This document shows, in pieces, positions 34,650 through 46,454 of a stretch of DNA of 64,000 nucleotides. Within the stretch, counting starts at the first letter, position 1, and each line of letters starts with the position of its first letter. The translations under genes were made by a program, and so were the position numbers. Source of the DNA: Pseudoscleropodium purum (lineage: Eukaryota; Streptophyta; Bryopsida; Hypnales; Brachytheciaceae); contig OZ017799.1 of assembly GCA_963969395.1 (NCBI GenBank), positions 3,970,501 through 4,034,500 on the forward strand, written 5' to 3'. A model generated the notes under the pieces. It saw only the letters and a list, made by a program, of their open reading frames with translations, was not told the DNA's origin and ran no database searches.

Positions 34650-35010
34650 ATGGATGCCAAGGAGAAACAAAAAGACTGGTGGCACCCTTCCTTGGAGAAA
34701 CCGCGGCGTGACTCCACAACCTCCACGACGCCGCCGCCGCCGCCTCGGAGCTCCCAACGTTGTCGATCTGTCTACAGTGGTCGCCTGCCCACAGGCTTGG
34801 GCTCGGCGATCTTGCGCAACCCAGACGCCGTCTTCAGTCTCGTCCGACGCCGCAAAGCCTCAGGAAAAGAAGCAGCGCAAGTCCATAGCAGTGGAACTGA
34901 AACGCCAGAGCGAAATCACACCCATTGCACTTGTGGACTCCCCGCCCACACGGCCGGAAGAAGGCTGGCAGCATGATCAGGCGCCGGGGCAGTAGCAGTG
35001 CCGGCATTGG
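34650..35010 (+). CDS. GC-rich candidate first exon or decayed gene, product unrecognised
   Basis: A sharp GC-rich island in very AT-rich surroundings, preceded by TCTATAAACG. Two overlapping frames are open. ATG at 34650 gives MDAKEKQKDWWHPSLEKPRR, a Pro run and LGSAILRNPDAVFSLVRRRK, stopping at 34976. ATG at 34654 gives an Arg-rich start and later KPQEKKQRKSIAVELKRQ and PIALVDSPPTRPEEGW, stopping at 34995. The first half of one and the second half of the other look more protein-like, which would fit a frameshifted pseudogene. A GTAAGG donor follows near 35010. No domain recognised; downstream exons not seen. Confidence 0.35.
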
Positions 35011-35124
35011 TAAGGCCTTGTTTTGAACACAAAACTTGGAAGACTCTACAATTCTGAACTCATAACTTGTACTGTGATCCTAACACCCTCCAAACACGAG
35101 TGTCATGTATGTCAACATTGTGGC

Positions 35125-35400
35125 ACAATGTCTAACACAACATCTGGGACGTCTAGTAGATTCCTCCTCCATCTAATAGATCCATACCTTAGCCCATAAA
35201 TGACGAATAGAACATTTTTGTCCGATGAATGACAAAGAATCTCTCCATGTAGGATAGGAATGCAACTATTCATCCATAGCTTTTGTGTGGAAAAGCTAGG
35301 GAGGTCTTTTGCATGATGGAGGGGGAGTCTATTAGAGACATATTTTGTAGAAGACTACATTTGACTTCCAATGAGTGCTTTTGCATTTTTTTTTAAGCCA
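35125..35400 (-). repeat. Dispersed repeat, third copy (inverted)
   Basis: The reverse complement reads GGATGAATAGTTGCATTCCT followed by ATCCTACATGG and TCATTCATCGGACA, aligning with 10990-11160 and 30570-30775. It lies just downstream of the GC-rich candidate exon. Confidence 0.55.
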
Positions 35401-35465
35401 ACAATTCACACAATGCAAATGCAAAAGATTTCCATAGTGACTAACTCATCTTTTTAGGATTAAGT

Positions 35466-35700
35466 TAGGTTTTTTATTGTTTAGATCTCCTAGACTATGC
35501 GTCTTTAAGTCGCATTCTTGGTATTGTCAGAAAGCTCTCTACGTAAGTATTTTGTCATAAAGACTTTCGTAGAGAGTCTTTGTTTCATGGCATTTGGACC
35601 TACAGTGTGAAAGTTATTGAATTTCAAAGTTTTTATGAATTAGAAAATTAGAAAATTATTATTATTTTTTTGTTGTGGCAATGGCATATGATATACTAGT
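35466..35700 (-). repeat. SINE-like dispersed repeat, copy 4 (inverted)
   Basis: On the plus strand it reads TTTAGATCTCCTAGACTATG, CATTCTTGGTATTGTCAGAA, GTTATTGAATTTCAAAG and ends ATATACTAGT, the reverse complement of the family head. Confidence 0.6.
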
Positions 35701-35715
35701 CCATGCATTAAATAA

Positions 35716-35973
35716 GGTTGTTAATTTGTTTGTTTGATTTATTTATTCTGGCGGTGAGATTTTTGGAACTATGCATCCTTTAATCACATTCTTGGTACCA
35801 TCAAAAAGCTCTCACTAAAGAAAGGTTCTTAGACTTTGTTTTGTAGAGTTCCAACTTATGATTGAAAAGATATTATATTTCTAAGTTTTGTATGGATTAA
35901 AAATAGAAAATTACTTGTAGTTTTATTCTATTATATTTTATTATACTATAGTAATGGCAAAGAGATACTAGTA
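35716..35973 (-). repeat. SINE-like dispersed repeat, copy 5 (inverted), adjacent to copy 4
   Basis: The most diverged copy: GTTTGTTTGATTT tail, CATTCTTGGTACCATC, AGATACTAGTAG end. Copies 4 and 5 lie almost head to tail. Confidence 0.5.
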
Positions 35974-36530
35974 GATTTTTCAAAATTATTGAAAATATCT
36001 CGGAATATTCTACGAGCATGTTTGATATACTAGACACATGTTCAATATGACACCATTTGACAAATGTCCTACAGGACATGCATGAACTGAAATGTATTTG
36101 ACAAGACCAATTGTACCCAAAATGTAATCATAAGAAGTATTTGAAACAAGATAGTGCTTTTAATGGAATGTTTTTTGGAGGTACCATTAAATGAAGATTT
36201 ATCTAAGTATTTGACTTCAAATGGATTAAAAGCAGCTAATGAGAAAAACTAAATGGGAAGTGGGATCCGAATACATTTAGCAATTGTTGATTGAAGTGCA
36301 AGATGAGTTATATATGGTCACTTGTTTAGGTTTGAATTTGCTAGGGTGGAATTTGTGTATTTCTATTTTGGGATTGAGACAACTAAATTGTATGCAACTA
36401 TGACTTTTTGAAATTCAAGAAAAACACAAGTTGAATAATAATTCAAATGCACTTTAGATAATAATAATAAAAAGGTATGCATGCAATGTAGATTAAATTG
36501 GAGGTACAAACCAAAGTACAATCAACATTG

Positions 36531-36736
36531 CACCTCTTTTGTATCTTCTATCACATTAAAGGGCAAGTTCAACACAAATAAATTACCTCTTTTGTATGTT
36601 TTATCACATTAATGTACTTTTGGCAATAAATTGCCTCAGTCTTTTGTATCAGTTGCCAAAAATACATTAATGTCAATGTACACCTCTTTTGTATGTTCTA
36701 TCACATTAAAGGGCAAGTTCAATACAAATAAATCAA
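36531..36736. repeat. Local direct repeat with an internal short inverted repeat
   Basis: CACCTCTTTTGTATSTTCTA plus TCACATTAAAGGGCAAGTTC occurs at 36531 and 36682, with a partial third unit at about 36586. ATTAATGTACTTTTGGCAA (about 36610) is inverted at about 36654. Confidence 0.65.
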
Positions 36737-37138
36737 AAATGAGAGAATATTGGATTTTTTGAGAAATTATATTGGATTGTTGAATTTAAGTTTTAGTGAA
36801 CAAGATTTATTTTGTCAAGTTTGTAATGAAGGCATGAAGCCAAATATAGGGTAGAATAATTATAATTAATATGACAATTAAATGATTATAATGAATAAGA
36901 CAATTGACTAATAGACATAAGGTAGAATTAATTATATTAAATAAAACAATGAAATAACTATAATGAATAAGATATAACCAATTAAATTGATATTTTACTT
37001 CAAACTATCCTAATTTGTCTTACTAGTGCATGAAATTCTAACTTTTAAAAGTGTTAGTGTAGATTAAAATATTAAATATAATGTACTCATTTCCTCAACC
37101 CAATTAAGTTTTCTACATGACCTTACTAGATGTTCAAA

Positions 37139-37526
37139 GACGCAATTCAAGATTAGGAGGTAGTGCGAAAGAGATGAAACGACTCGCAACAACATTAGAA
37201 AGAATGCCAATTGGCACTATAGGCGAAGTACATAATACTATTGTTTCAGATGATGAATGACCTGAGTAGAGGGGATCACCCCGAGGTTCAATTGAAGCCA
37301 TTGATCGATTTGGAACTACAAATGGGAAAGAAAGGGCAACACCTCCATTCCCAATGACAAAAGATGATCAACCACATTGGCCGTTTGTTGGTGGCATGCC
37401 TACAATTAGTGGGTCAGCATTGCAATTCTCGTTGATGCAAATCCACTTTAGTGACAACTATGGTATTAAGCGGGGAAATAAACACAGATATTCATTGCAA
37501 CTATTCCTCTATGATTGTCATCTAAA
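37139..37526 (+). pseudogene. Unrecognised coding-like fragment
   Basis: Open stretches separated by a stop: 37141-37260 (SAKEMKRLATTLERMPIG, GEVHNTIVSDDE) and about 37290-37526 (GSIEAIDRFGTTNGKERATP, DDQPHWPFVGGMPTISG, KHRYSLQLFLYDCHLK), the latter ending at a GTAAGTG donor-like site. Composition is richer in GC than the flanks. No known domain seen. It may be an exon of a decayed gene or transposon. Confidence 0.3.
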
Positions 37527-37789
37527 GGTAAGTGGCTATTTGGTACATTGTAAGGAATATAGCAAGTTATTTAATAGGAATTAATAATGTTAAAAATAAT
37601 AGATATGAGTTGTAAGGATTCATTTAAGGTATGTGTATTCATTATGGACTCTCAATCCAATTGCATCCTTACCAACATTTGTCCAACCATCACAAAAAAT
37701 CTTGACCCTCTACAAGGCTATTTGACTTTCAGTGGATGTGCAAAAATATCAAAAATAATTATTAAAAAAATTTAATAATAAATAATAAT

Positions 37790-40700
37790 AAATAATTTTT
37801 AATCAAAAATTTGGCAAGGGAAACACTATAGCTTTTGCTAGTAGTTTTGCAAAGAGTCAATTTTGGCTGATATTTTCTATATTTGCACATTTATATGTAG
37901 TAAAATGGTCATGTAATGGTTGTTTTTGTTTTTGAAAACGAGTGGATGTTTATTCCGCAGTAAAAAGCCATGTATCCAATATGCTAGGTGCATTTTATAT
38001 AGAATAATGAGCCTATATTGTTTAGTGCTTATTGTGTTAACAAAATGCAATGAAATATAAAAATTTTCCTTCTTAAAATTTATATATTTAGTGCAAGCAA
38101 TAGGTGTCTTCAATAGCTTCTAATACACATTTATCACATACATGATCATTATTTGTTAATTTCAAGCAACAAGAATTTGAAAAAGCAAAAAACATACAAA
38201 GTTTAATTAAAGAACTTCGTGTATGAAAGAAAATATCACTTCAAAGTAAACTATTCTTAGAACTAAAAAGATTTTTACCAAAGGTTCACTCTAAATACAT
38301 AATTAAATAAATTCATAGTTCTTTATTTGTAGGATATGCAAATAGAGTAAGGATCCAACCTTGCAAAAAAAAAAAGGACAATTATTTATTAGCATGCTAA
38401 ACATTCTTTCCAAAATAAGCATCAAATTTTGTATGCTTGAAAACAACAAATTATAAAATTAAGGCACTAAACATTGCTTGAGATATTGTTGCTAGTTATT
38501 TCAAAAATTTTAATTTTGTTTATGAAAATTTGAGCCACAAAGAATTAGATATATATTTAAAATGGTATAGCTCCATTTTATAAATGAAAAGAAACTTTAA
38601 ACATCTAAAATGAAGGTGAATCCCAAATCATGGATGCTTGATTTATATTGCATTGTGCCTAGGTGCTTACCTTGCATGAAAAACTTTGAAATTTTTTAAT
38701 AAGGAATCATGCATGCATGAGAGTTATCATATCAATCTCATCCAAGATTTTGCCTTCAATTAATTTTACACTTTTTGTCTTTATAGAAATGGATGAATTT
38801 GATAATTTCATGGAGAAAATTACACCTTCTTGTATTATTTAACCTAGTGGTCAAAATCAATATGTCTTGCCAAATAATTATTTAAAGTGAAATAATGTAT
38901 TTTAGCATATAGACGGTTGCTATTATATATGTGAGTCAAGGAGCATGAGCACACGTACAAGTCTAGAACTCTGTTACATGTATCTATATTATAGATAACT
39001 TTCATGATTATAGTATAACTATAATATAAGTACCTATATTATAGGTGCTTACATTATAAGCACCTTCAATGGTTGTAGTGTATCTATTTGTATATATGCC
39101 CAAAGCTCATATGCTCACATTTTCATGCTTACATACTAGCACTGTTTTATGCTTCAAAATAGAATAATTCAATTATTCCAGACAAACAAAAACATTATAG
39201 TAATGGAATTTTTCCAAAAATATTTGCATTGATTTTAAGATCCTTTTTGCCAACTCTATTTAATTCTCATATGTACAAATCATAATTTTTTACGTAATGA
39301 GATGAAATATTAAGGTGGATTAATGGATGATCCTTATTTATACCTTCCAACCTCTATGTCACTTGATGAAAACCTTCAATGCTTAAAAATTTGAATTTAC
39401 ATGGGTGCAAATAATTTGGAAAGGTGCAATTCTTTCCTCAGAATAATCAAATACATCCATTTTTTTTAAGCAATTGAATGTAAAATCAAGATGAAATTTA
39501 AGGTGAAACTCATATAATAAATCTATTACTATATCTGTTAGTCAAGGTTGACATGCCTTGCCTAAGAATTAATTAAAATTTAAAAACGTGATTTGACAAA
39601 TCCTTAAAATAGAAAGTTCTTTTATACCATAAAAACTATGCTATTTTTTATAAATAATTTCTTAATTTCTTAAAAACAATTTTAGAAATGTTTTTTGTCC
39701 AATGTTGACAACTGAATATAATATAATATAAGTTTGCTACAAGGCATAAAATTCATGCACAAAACTCTAACAATTATAATACAAATGAAATTTTTTCAAA
39801 GTTCTATATATTTGATATTGTATTTTTTTGTATAGAAAAATATACCTTTGTTCATTCTGTTTTTTCTTAAATCTATACTAGAATACAAGTTTACATTTGT
39901 TTTTTGATAGTATTTTTTAATAGAGAACCAAATTTTGATATTTTTATTATTTAAACTTTCAATTTTGGGGAATTTGGGATCTAGATTTTTGAAAGCTTTT
40001 ATTTCAAGATTAAAAATTCAATTTTTGATCTTCACTTTCTTCTTCATAAGCAACCACTTTGATGGTATAATCTTTTTAATAATTCTTAAGAGGGCCAACT
40101 TTGAGTTTTGCTAATGGTGAGCATCTTTGAGGGCTTATTATAGAGGGATTTCAAAATAGATGGAGTACATTCTGATATGGTGAAGAAGATATTTGTGTTC
40201 ATTCTTTAAAGATGTCACTAATTTGGTCACTTGATGCCTCATGAATTTGTAGAAGGATCTAAATTTGTTAAATAGAAGGATTTAAATTTGTTTAGATTCT
40301 TGTTTGTCCAAACTTTATTGTGCTTCTAAAACTCAAGATCCCTATTTTCTCTTCTCCCTCATTCTCCCTCTTTTATGAGAGTGTTTATGATAGAAAATAT
40401 GAAAATATTAATTAGTAAATATTGGGATAATAGAATCCCATGTCAAAGTCAAAAAAATTTAATCTCTTGAATTATTATTCATATTGTTCAATATGAAAAA
40501 TTTAAAAATTTCATGAATGCAATAAGCATTTTGATTCCCACTATATGAAAGTTAGATGGTTTTAAGAACTTGACTCTTCATAATTTATTGAATGGAATTT
40601 TTACTTTTAATTCTTTACTTTTAGTTCTTTATTCTTAGTTCTTTACAAGGTGTTTAATTGCTAAATGCTTGAGGGGTATAAATTTAAAAAAGAATAATAA

Positions 40701-41040
40701 TAAAATATAATTTCTACAATTTTCTTAAAGTTCTTTACACTAGGCTAATATATTTAGCAAGATGATCAATAAATATCTATTGCAAACAAAGTTCAAAAAT
40801 CATTCTTGATCATCATTAGATCTACTTCAAAACATTTAACTTTGATTACATCAAAATTAAATTGTCAATTCCTTGATAAAATAGATTTGACTTCATAAAA
40901 ATAAAATATATATTTTTAAATTATATAAAAACAACTAACTATGATAACATCATTATTATTTTTAAATATAATTGTAATATTAACTTTAAATTATTACTTG
41001 CTTTGAACATTTTCCTAACTCTAAGTTTTTTATTACAAGA
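37790..41040. other. AT-rich spacer with a dispersed repeat
   Basis: Apart from the direct repeat copy at 38985-39150, nothing recognisable was found on either strand. Confidence 0.5.
38985..39150 (+). repeat. Dispersed direct repeat, copy 2
   Basis: AATATAAGTACCTATATT, AAGCACCTTCAATGGTTGTAG and CCAAAGCTCATATGC match 23960-24120 in order and spacing. Confidence 0.6.
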
Positions 41041-41048
41041 AGTTTCAT

Positions 41049-41984
41049 TTAACCCCTAAAGGATTGAGGCCTTTTTCTGCCAAAAAACACTGAAAACTGC
41101 CATTTCTATAGCAAAGAGTAAATTTTTTTTCCACATATAACCATAGGATCTTACACTTCACTAGTATAAAAAAGTGTGGAAAAAATTTCAGAATTTTTCA
41201 CTGCACAAATTGCAAGATATTTGCATTTAAAGTGGAAAAAATAAGTTTTTCAGTACATTGTTGGACTAGATTTTTTGACTTTGAACATTTTTAACTGAAA
41301 ATTTTTGCACTATAGATTTTTGAGCTTTAAGTCTTTATAGTAGAGAATTGAGTTGAGAATTTGGGGTAAAATAATAAATTCAAAAAAACTTAATTTTCAT
41401 TCTTAAAAAAATTGTTAAGTAGAAGTAGGTATGAGATAGAAGGAAAATCTAAAATATTCATATATTTTAAATGGAATTAAAATGCACTAATCCCTATGGT
41501 GAGATTGTTCTAGCAAGTAAAATAAACCATAAAAAAAGAAAAGGGTGAAAAATTTGAAAAATTTCATTCAGAAATGAATCCTACAAGTTATTTTTTTCAA
41601 GAAGATGCTCTAACTACCCGAAAAACAAGAATGTCCATAACTTTCTCATAACAAATCCAAATGAAATGAATCAAAGCTTTTCGGATAGAAAAAAAATATA
41701 ATCTATGAGGATTTAGTTTTTTTAATTTTTTAATTTTTTAAAATTCAACTTTTTGCAATTTCTTTTTGATGCCCAAACTACCCCCTATCCCCTCTTTTGA
41801 GCTTATTTGGTCATAACTATTGCTTTTGGGCATTGATTGTGAAAAAAATTATACTCTCATAAAGCTTATCAATTTTTCTATCTTCAAAAAAAGTATAAAA
41901 AAATCACAACAAAAATTCAACCCATAGGTACCTGCCTGAAATCCCATTTGTCCCTTGAAGGGACAATGGTCCTTTAAGGGTTAA
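41049..41984 (+). mobile_element. TTAA-flanked non-autonomous DNA element, copy 2
   Basis: TTAA-CCCCTAAAGGATTGAGG at the left and CCTTTAAGGG-TTAA at the right; 936 bp including both TTAA sites. The subterminal GTCCCTTGAAGGGAC at the right is shared with the inverted copy at 44639-45568 (GTTCCCTCAGGGGAC). Confidence 0.7.
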
Positions 41985-42423
41985 GAAAATTAATTAAAAA
42001 AAATCTAATTTCATATATATATAATTTAGAATAAAAATAGAATTAATTATAGAAAAATAATTTTCAAAATTTTGAACTAATCACAAGGTGTCTTCTTGGT
42101 CATTTTTGAAATAATGTGCATCAAATATTCTAAGAAGTGACTTGATTCATTGTTTCAAAAAATAGAAAACAAATATGGTAATTATGAAGAATCTTGTACC
42201 TTATTTGATATTTTAGAAAATTTACTATAAAAAGATATAGGATTCCTTGTATTTGTTGGGGCCTAAAATATTTAAACCATTATATTTTTATCATTCAAAT
42301 GTAATTACATATAGTTTTCTAAGATAATATAAAATATCAGTTAAGGAATTTTTATATTTATAATTATAATTATATATACACATATATTAATTATATTTAA
42401 TGATGGTTTAATGATATGATGTT

Positions 42424-42800
42424 CTAAGGGGCGAGAACATTGAATGGCAGAGTTCAATGGAAAAAAACATCATTTGTGGCAAATAGGTTTATATAGTGAC
42501 CAGAAGATGCTACGAATTGTTGGTGAGACGAACACATACTATCAAAAAAAATTTGAACAATGGGCAAGGCACATTATTGATAGAGAGAAGAAGTTGTTAT
42601 CATATAACACAATGATGAATATTGAAGAATGTAATTTTATGCCTGGTATTGCTACAAGCAATGTTATGAAGCTATATAAGGGAGTAGGTAAGGATGGGTG
42701 CGCAAAATATGTTCCATCTAGTCAAAAGAAACAATCTACTATTATTGACATTGGATGCCTTAAAACTGGGATTTATTTTGGAGAGGTGACTACAAAATAG
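42424..42800 (+). CDS. Unrecognised 118-residue open frame (fragment)
   Basis: ATG at 42444. The protein is soluble and mixed-charge: YYQKKFEQWARHIIDREKKL, SNVMKLYKGVGKDGCAKY, IDIGCLKTGIYFGEV. It is the longest coding-like frame for several kb and is less AT-rich than its flanks, but shows no known domain, no signal peptide and no membrane segment. It could be part of a transposon protein. It sits on the same strand as the fragment at 37.1-37.5 kb, with no demonstrated link. Confidence 0.3.
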
Positions 42801-43410
42801 TTAATAAACTATTGCCTTAATTTCTATTGTAGTGGTTCTTATGAATTAATGTTCATGTAAACTAACTTTTGATATAATTTGGTGTACAAAATATTTGGTC
42901 TAATGGATATTATTGAAGTACTATTAAATTCTAAATGAATGTTTTCAAAAGGTAGTTTGAATCCTAGTAAGATTTAAATACAAATTCCAAAAGTGGTTTA
43001 TAAAATCTATTGATGTAAAGCAGAAAACCTTAAATTCTTTATTGATCAAATGTAGAATTTGGTATTGGAAATAATCAACTAAATAGTGGTTGGAAAATTT
43101 GTGTTCATAAAATTTGTATTTATTATATTCATATATTTAATATATGATCACATTCTATTAAATAGAGGGGATTAGTCCAAAAAACAAAACAAGCAACAAG
43201 CATTGTAGCTGTGAGTGTGGTAGAGACTCTGGTACTTACAAAGTGGGATTATCATCGACATTGTGATCGTTAAGTTCTCAAAGTTTTCAAAGTACATGTA
43301 AGCTAGTACCATACTCATTTATCTTTCATTTTGTTTAAAGGGAATGAGTTAAATTATTTAATCCATTCAATGCTTGTGAATGACTATTAAAGCCCCGAAA
43401 TAAAACATAT

Positions 43411-44396
43411 TTAATCCCTTAATGTTTTGAACTATATTTTCACCAAAATGCACTCAAACTACCATTTCTAGAGCAAGTGCCAAATTTATAAAAAAAAAAC
43501 ATTTTAGGACACATGAAATTGTAGGATTTTGTAGTAATTTAGTTTGAAAAAATGTGGAATTAAAAAAAAATTCCACCATGTAGATTGCAAGATTTAGGAT
43601 ATTGGTTAGGTTCCTATGATGTCAACTTTCATTATGATTTTATAAATTCTTTGGGGAAGATTATAGAATATAATAGATTTTGGAGAATGTAATTTTTAGA
43701 CTGAGTGATTGATAAATGAGAAAAAATTGTGCTCTCAAATGAGAAAAATGCTTGAGAGATGGGAGAAAAAATCAAAATCAAAGTTCTATTTTATTTATCT
43801 CTTAGAAATTTTTTATGTTTTTGTAAAAATCTTTGATTCATTCATTTGGATTAGTAATACAAAACTTATGAAGAGTCTTATTTTATGGCTAATCAATGTA
43901 TTTTCTAAAATATCCAATTTATAGACTTGGTTTGCTTTGAAATTCAATTTTCACAATTTTTCTCTCAATTGGTCCATAGGATATAGATTACTTTCTATAA
44001 CAATTTTGTCATTGGAATTGACATGTTTCAATTCCATTCTAAAACTATTAACTATACATACTTTGACTTATTTCTACTAACAATTTTTTAAAGAATCAAA
44101 TTTATTTATTTTTTTCTAAATTTCATTTCCTAAATTTTCAACTCAATTATCTAGTATAGCAACTTGAAAGGATTTGAAGATCAAATACCCACTATAGCCA
44201 AGTACCAATTGAATAATTTTTTTACTTTGACTACCATTATCTTCTAGTTTACTTCATCAATGTTTTTGTGATTTTTACATAAGGCTTATATAAGCCCCTA
44301 TGATTAAATATGCAAAAGATAGTTTTTTATATCACTAGAAATGACAATCCAAGAGTGAATTTTGGTAAACCTTAGTCATGGAGCTTTAAGGATTAA
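43411..44396 (+). mobile_element. TTAA-flanked non-autonomous DNA element, copy 3
   Basis: TTAA-TCCCTTAATG left and CTTTAAGGA-TTAA right; 986 bp. The internal TTCCACCATGTAGATTGCAAG block is shared with copy 1. Confidence 0.65.
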
Positions 44397-44638
44397 TTGC
44401 TACGATTTATTTTGAGATTAAAATTAGAAGTCATTCTTTGTTTTGAACGATCATAAAGAAAAATTTTAATACTTTCAAATTTTGATATTTAAACTAGATA
44501 TTTTACAAGATTTACAACCATAATCAAATTTCATCAATTTCTAAGTTCCTATAGCATAGGATGAATATTTTCATAAAAAGGAGCCGCTTTGATATATAGT
44601 TGTGTTTTACAAACTTGCATCTAAGTTTAAATGGTGCT

Positions 44639-45568
44639 TTAACCCCTAAATTCCCATTGTTCCCTCAGGGGACAAATTAAATTTCGAGTAGGTTCCTGTG
44701 ATCTCAATTTTTGGTGAATTGTTTTGAAACTTTCCCGTAAGATTAAAAAAAACCCGATTATCTACATGGGAATATAATTTTAATTCCAATTGGTGCTTAG
44801 GAGCAAAAGTTATATTACAAAAAGCCTGAAATTGAACTCGGTAGGCAATACAAAAAAAATTGCAAGAAATCAAAATAAATTTTTATTTTTATTTTCCTTC
44901 AAATGTTTTATTTTTGTCTACATGTGAAACTTTGATTTGTTCTATTTAGACTAATAATGAGAAAGCTAAAGACAATTTTGGTTTCAGGCAATTTCGGCAT
45001 TTTTTTGAAAACATAACTTGTATGGTTCATTTCTAAATGCAATTTTCACAATATTTCACAATTTTTTTTGAGAATGTTGTGTTTGATTGCTAAAACAATC
45101 TCACCATTGGGATTCTTGTCTTTCAATCCTATCTTGGAATTATAAATGATTTAGTCTTTTTTCCAATCTCGGACCTACTTCTACTTAGCATTTTTTAAAG
45201 AATGAAAATCAAGTGGTTTTTTTTTGAATTTTTAATCTTAGACTTTCAACTCAATTCTTCAATAAATTTTCTTTTTAAAATTCAAAGTCTGTAGTGCAAA
45301 AAAATTTCACAATTGGCGGTCAAAGTCACCTGAAATGCAGGCCAGTGTTCAAAAAAACTTCTTTTTCAACTTTGAATGCTAATGTCTTCCAATCTGTATG
45401 GTCAAATGTTATGTGTTTTTTACCATGTGAGCTAAGACAAGTAAAGTACAAGATCCTACAATTAGATTTTTTTAAAATGATTTTTTTGTTTTCTTGGGTG
45501 AATGTAGCAAAAACAATAGTTTTAAGTGGTTTTTGACAGAAAAATGACTTAAAGAATTTAGGGGTTAA
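44639..45568 (-). mobile_element. TTAA-flanked non-autonomous DNA element, copy 4 (inverted)
   Basis: TTAA-CCCCTAAATTCCC left and GAATTTAGGGG-TTAA right; 930 bp. Its reverse complement aligns with copies 1-3 (TTGTAGGATCTTGTACTTTA; CAGATTGGAAGACATTAGCA). Only 242 bp separate it from copy 3. Confidence 0.7.
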
Positions 45569-45569
45569 A

Positions 45570-46419
45570 GGATATATTGTATACAAGAATGTTTGTCAAT
45601 TTCAACCAAATAAATTCAAATTTTAGAATTAATTGATTTTTCAAAAGACAATTTTAATATTATACCCTTGACAATTTTTAAGGAAATTTTTGGTTTCTAT
45701 AGTATCAATGTGTTGGCATTATGGATCAAAACTATAGTACTGTCTTCCAAACAATTCTAGACAAATCATACTTAGTGAGTGTTCATTGGTTTTGAATACA
45801 ATATTCATCATTAAAGTTTTAATCCAAAAGCTAAAATAATGTCTTCTCAAATTCACTATCAATTATACGACACTAGTAATTCTTAAAATGTATAAATTTT
45901 ACCTACAAATTCTTTTTAATAACTTTATTTTAATATTTATTTTAGTTTTTTTTAGATTTTCTTTGATAATTATAGAATATTTGCATAAAAGAATTTTGAA
46001 AATCTATATTGTATAAATGTTAAAAAAAACACAAAAGCATACAAACATTTGAATGGATGGGCAGCTTTTGTGCATATGAGATATTCATTCATTCACTCAA
46101 TGTTCAAAATCTTAAAATTTTGTTTTTTATGGAGTTAAAATGGTGTATAAATTGCCAAAATATTTTGTTTAAAGAAGTGTTTAATTTTCAATCATTTTTT
46201 AGTTAATAGCTATACTATAAAGGAGACAATTTTCGTAAAAGAAGATACATTTTTGAACTATATACATTCCTAAAGTTTTATAGAATTCAAGTGTTGATTA
46301 TTTTAAGGATGATTTTCAAGAAAATATCAATATGATTTTGTAGTTATTTTTCTAAGTTAATGTTTTTTTTCTTTTTAAAAATTACTTGTCTTTAATTATA
46401 TCAAAATTTTCATTTTTAA

Positions 46420-46454
<35 letters not shown>

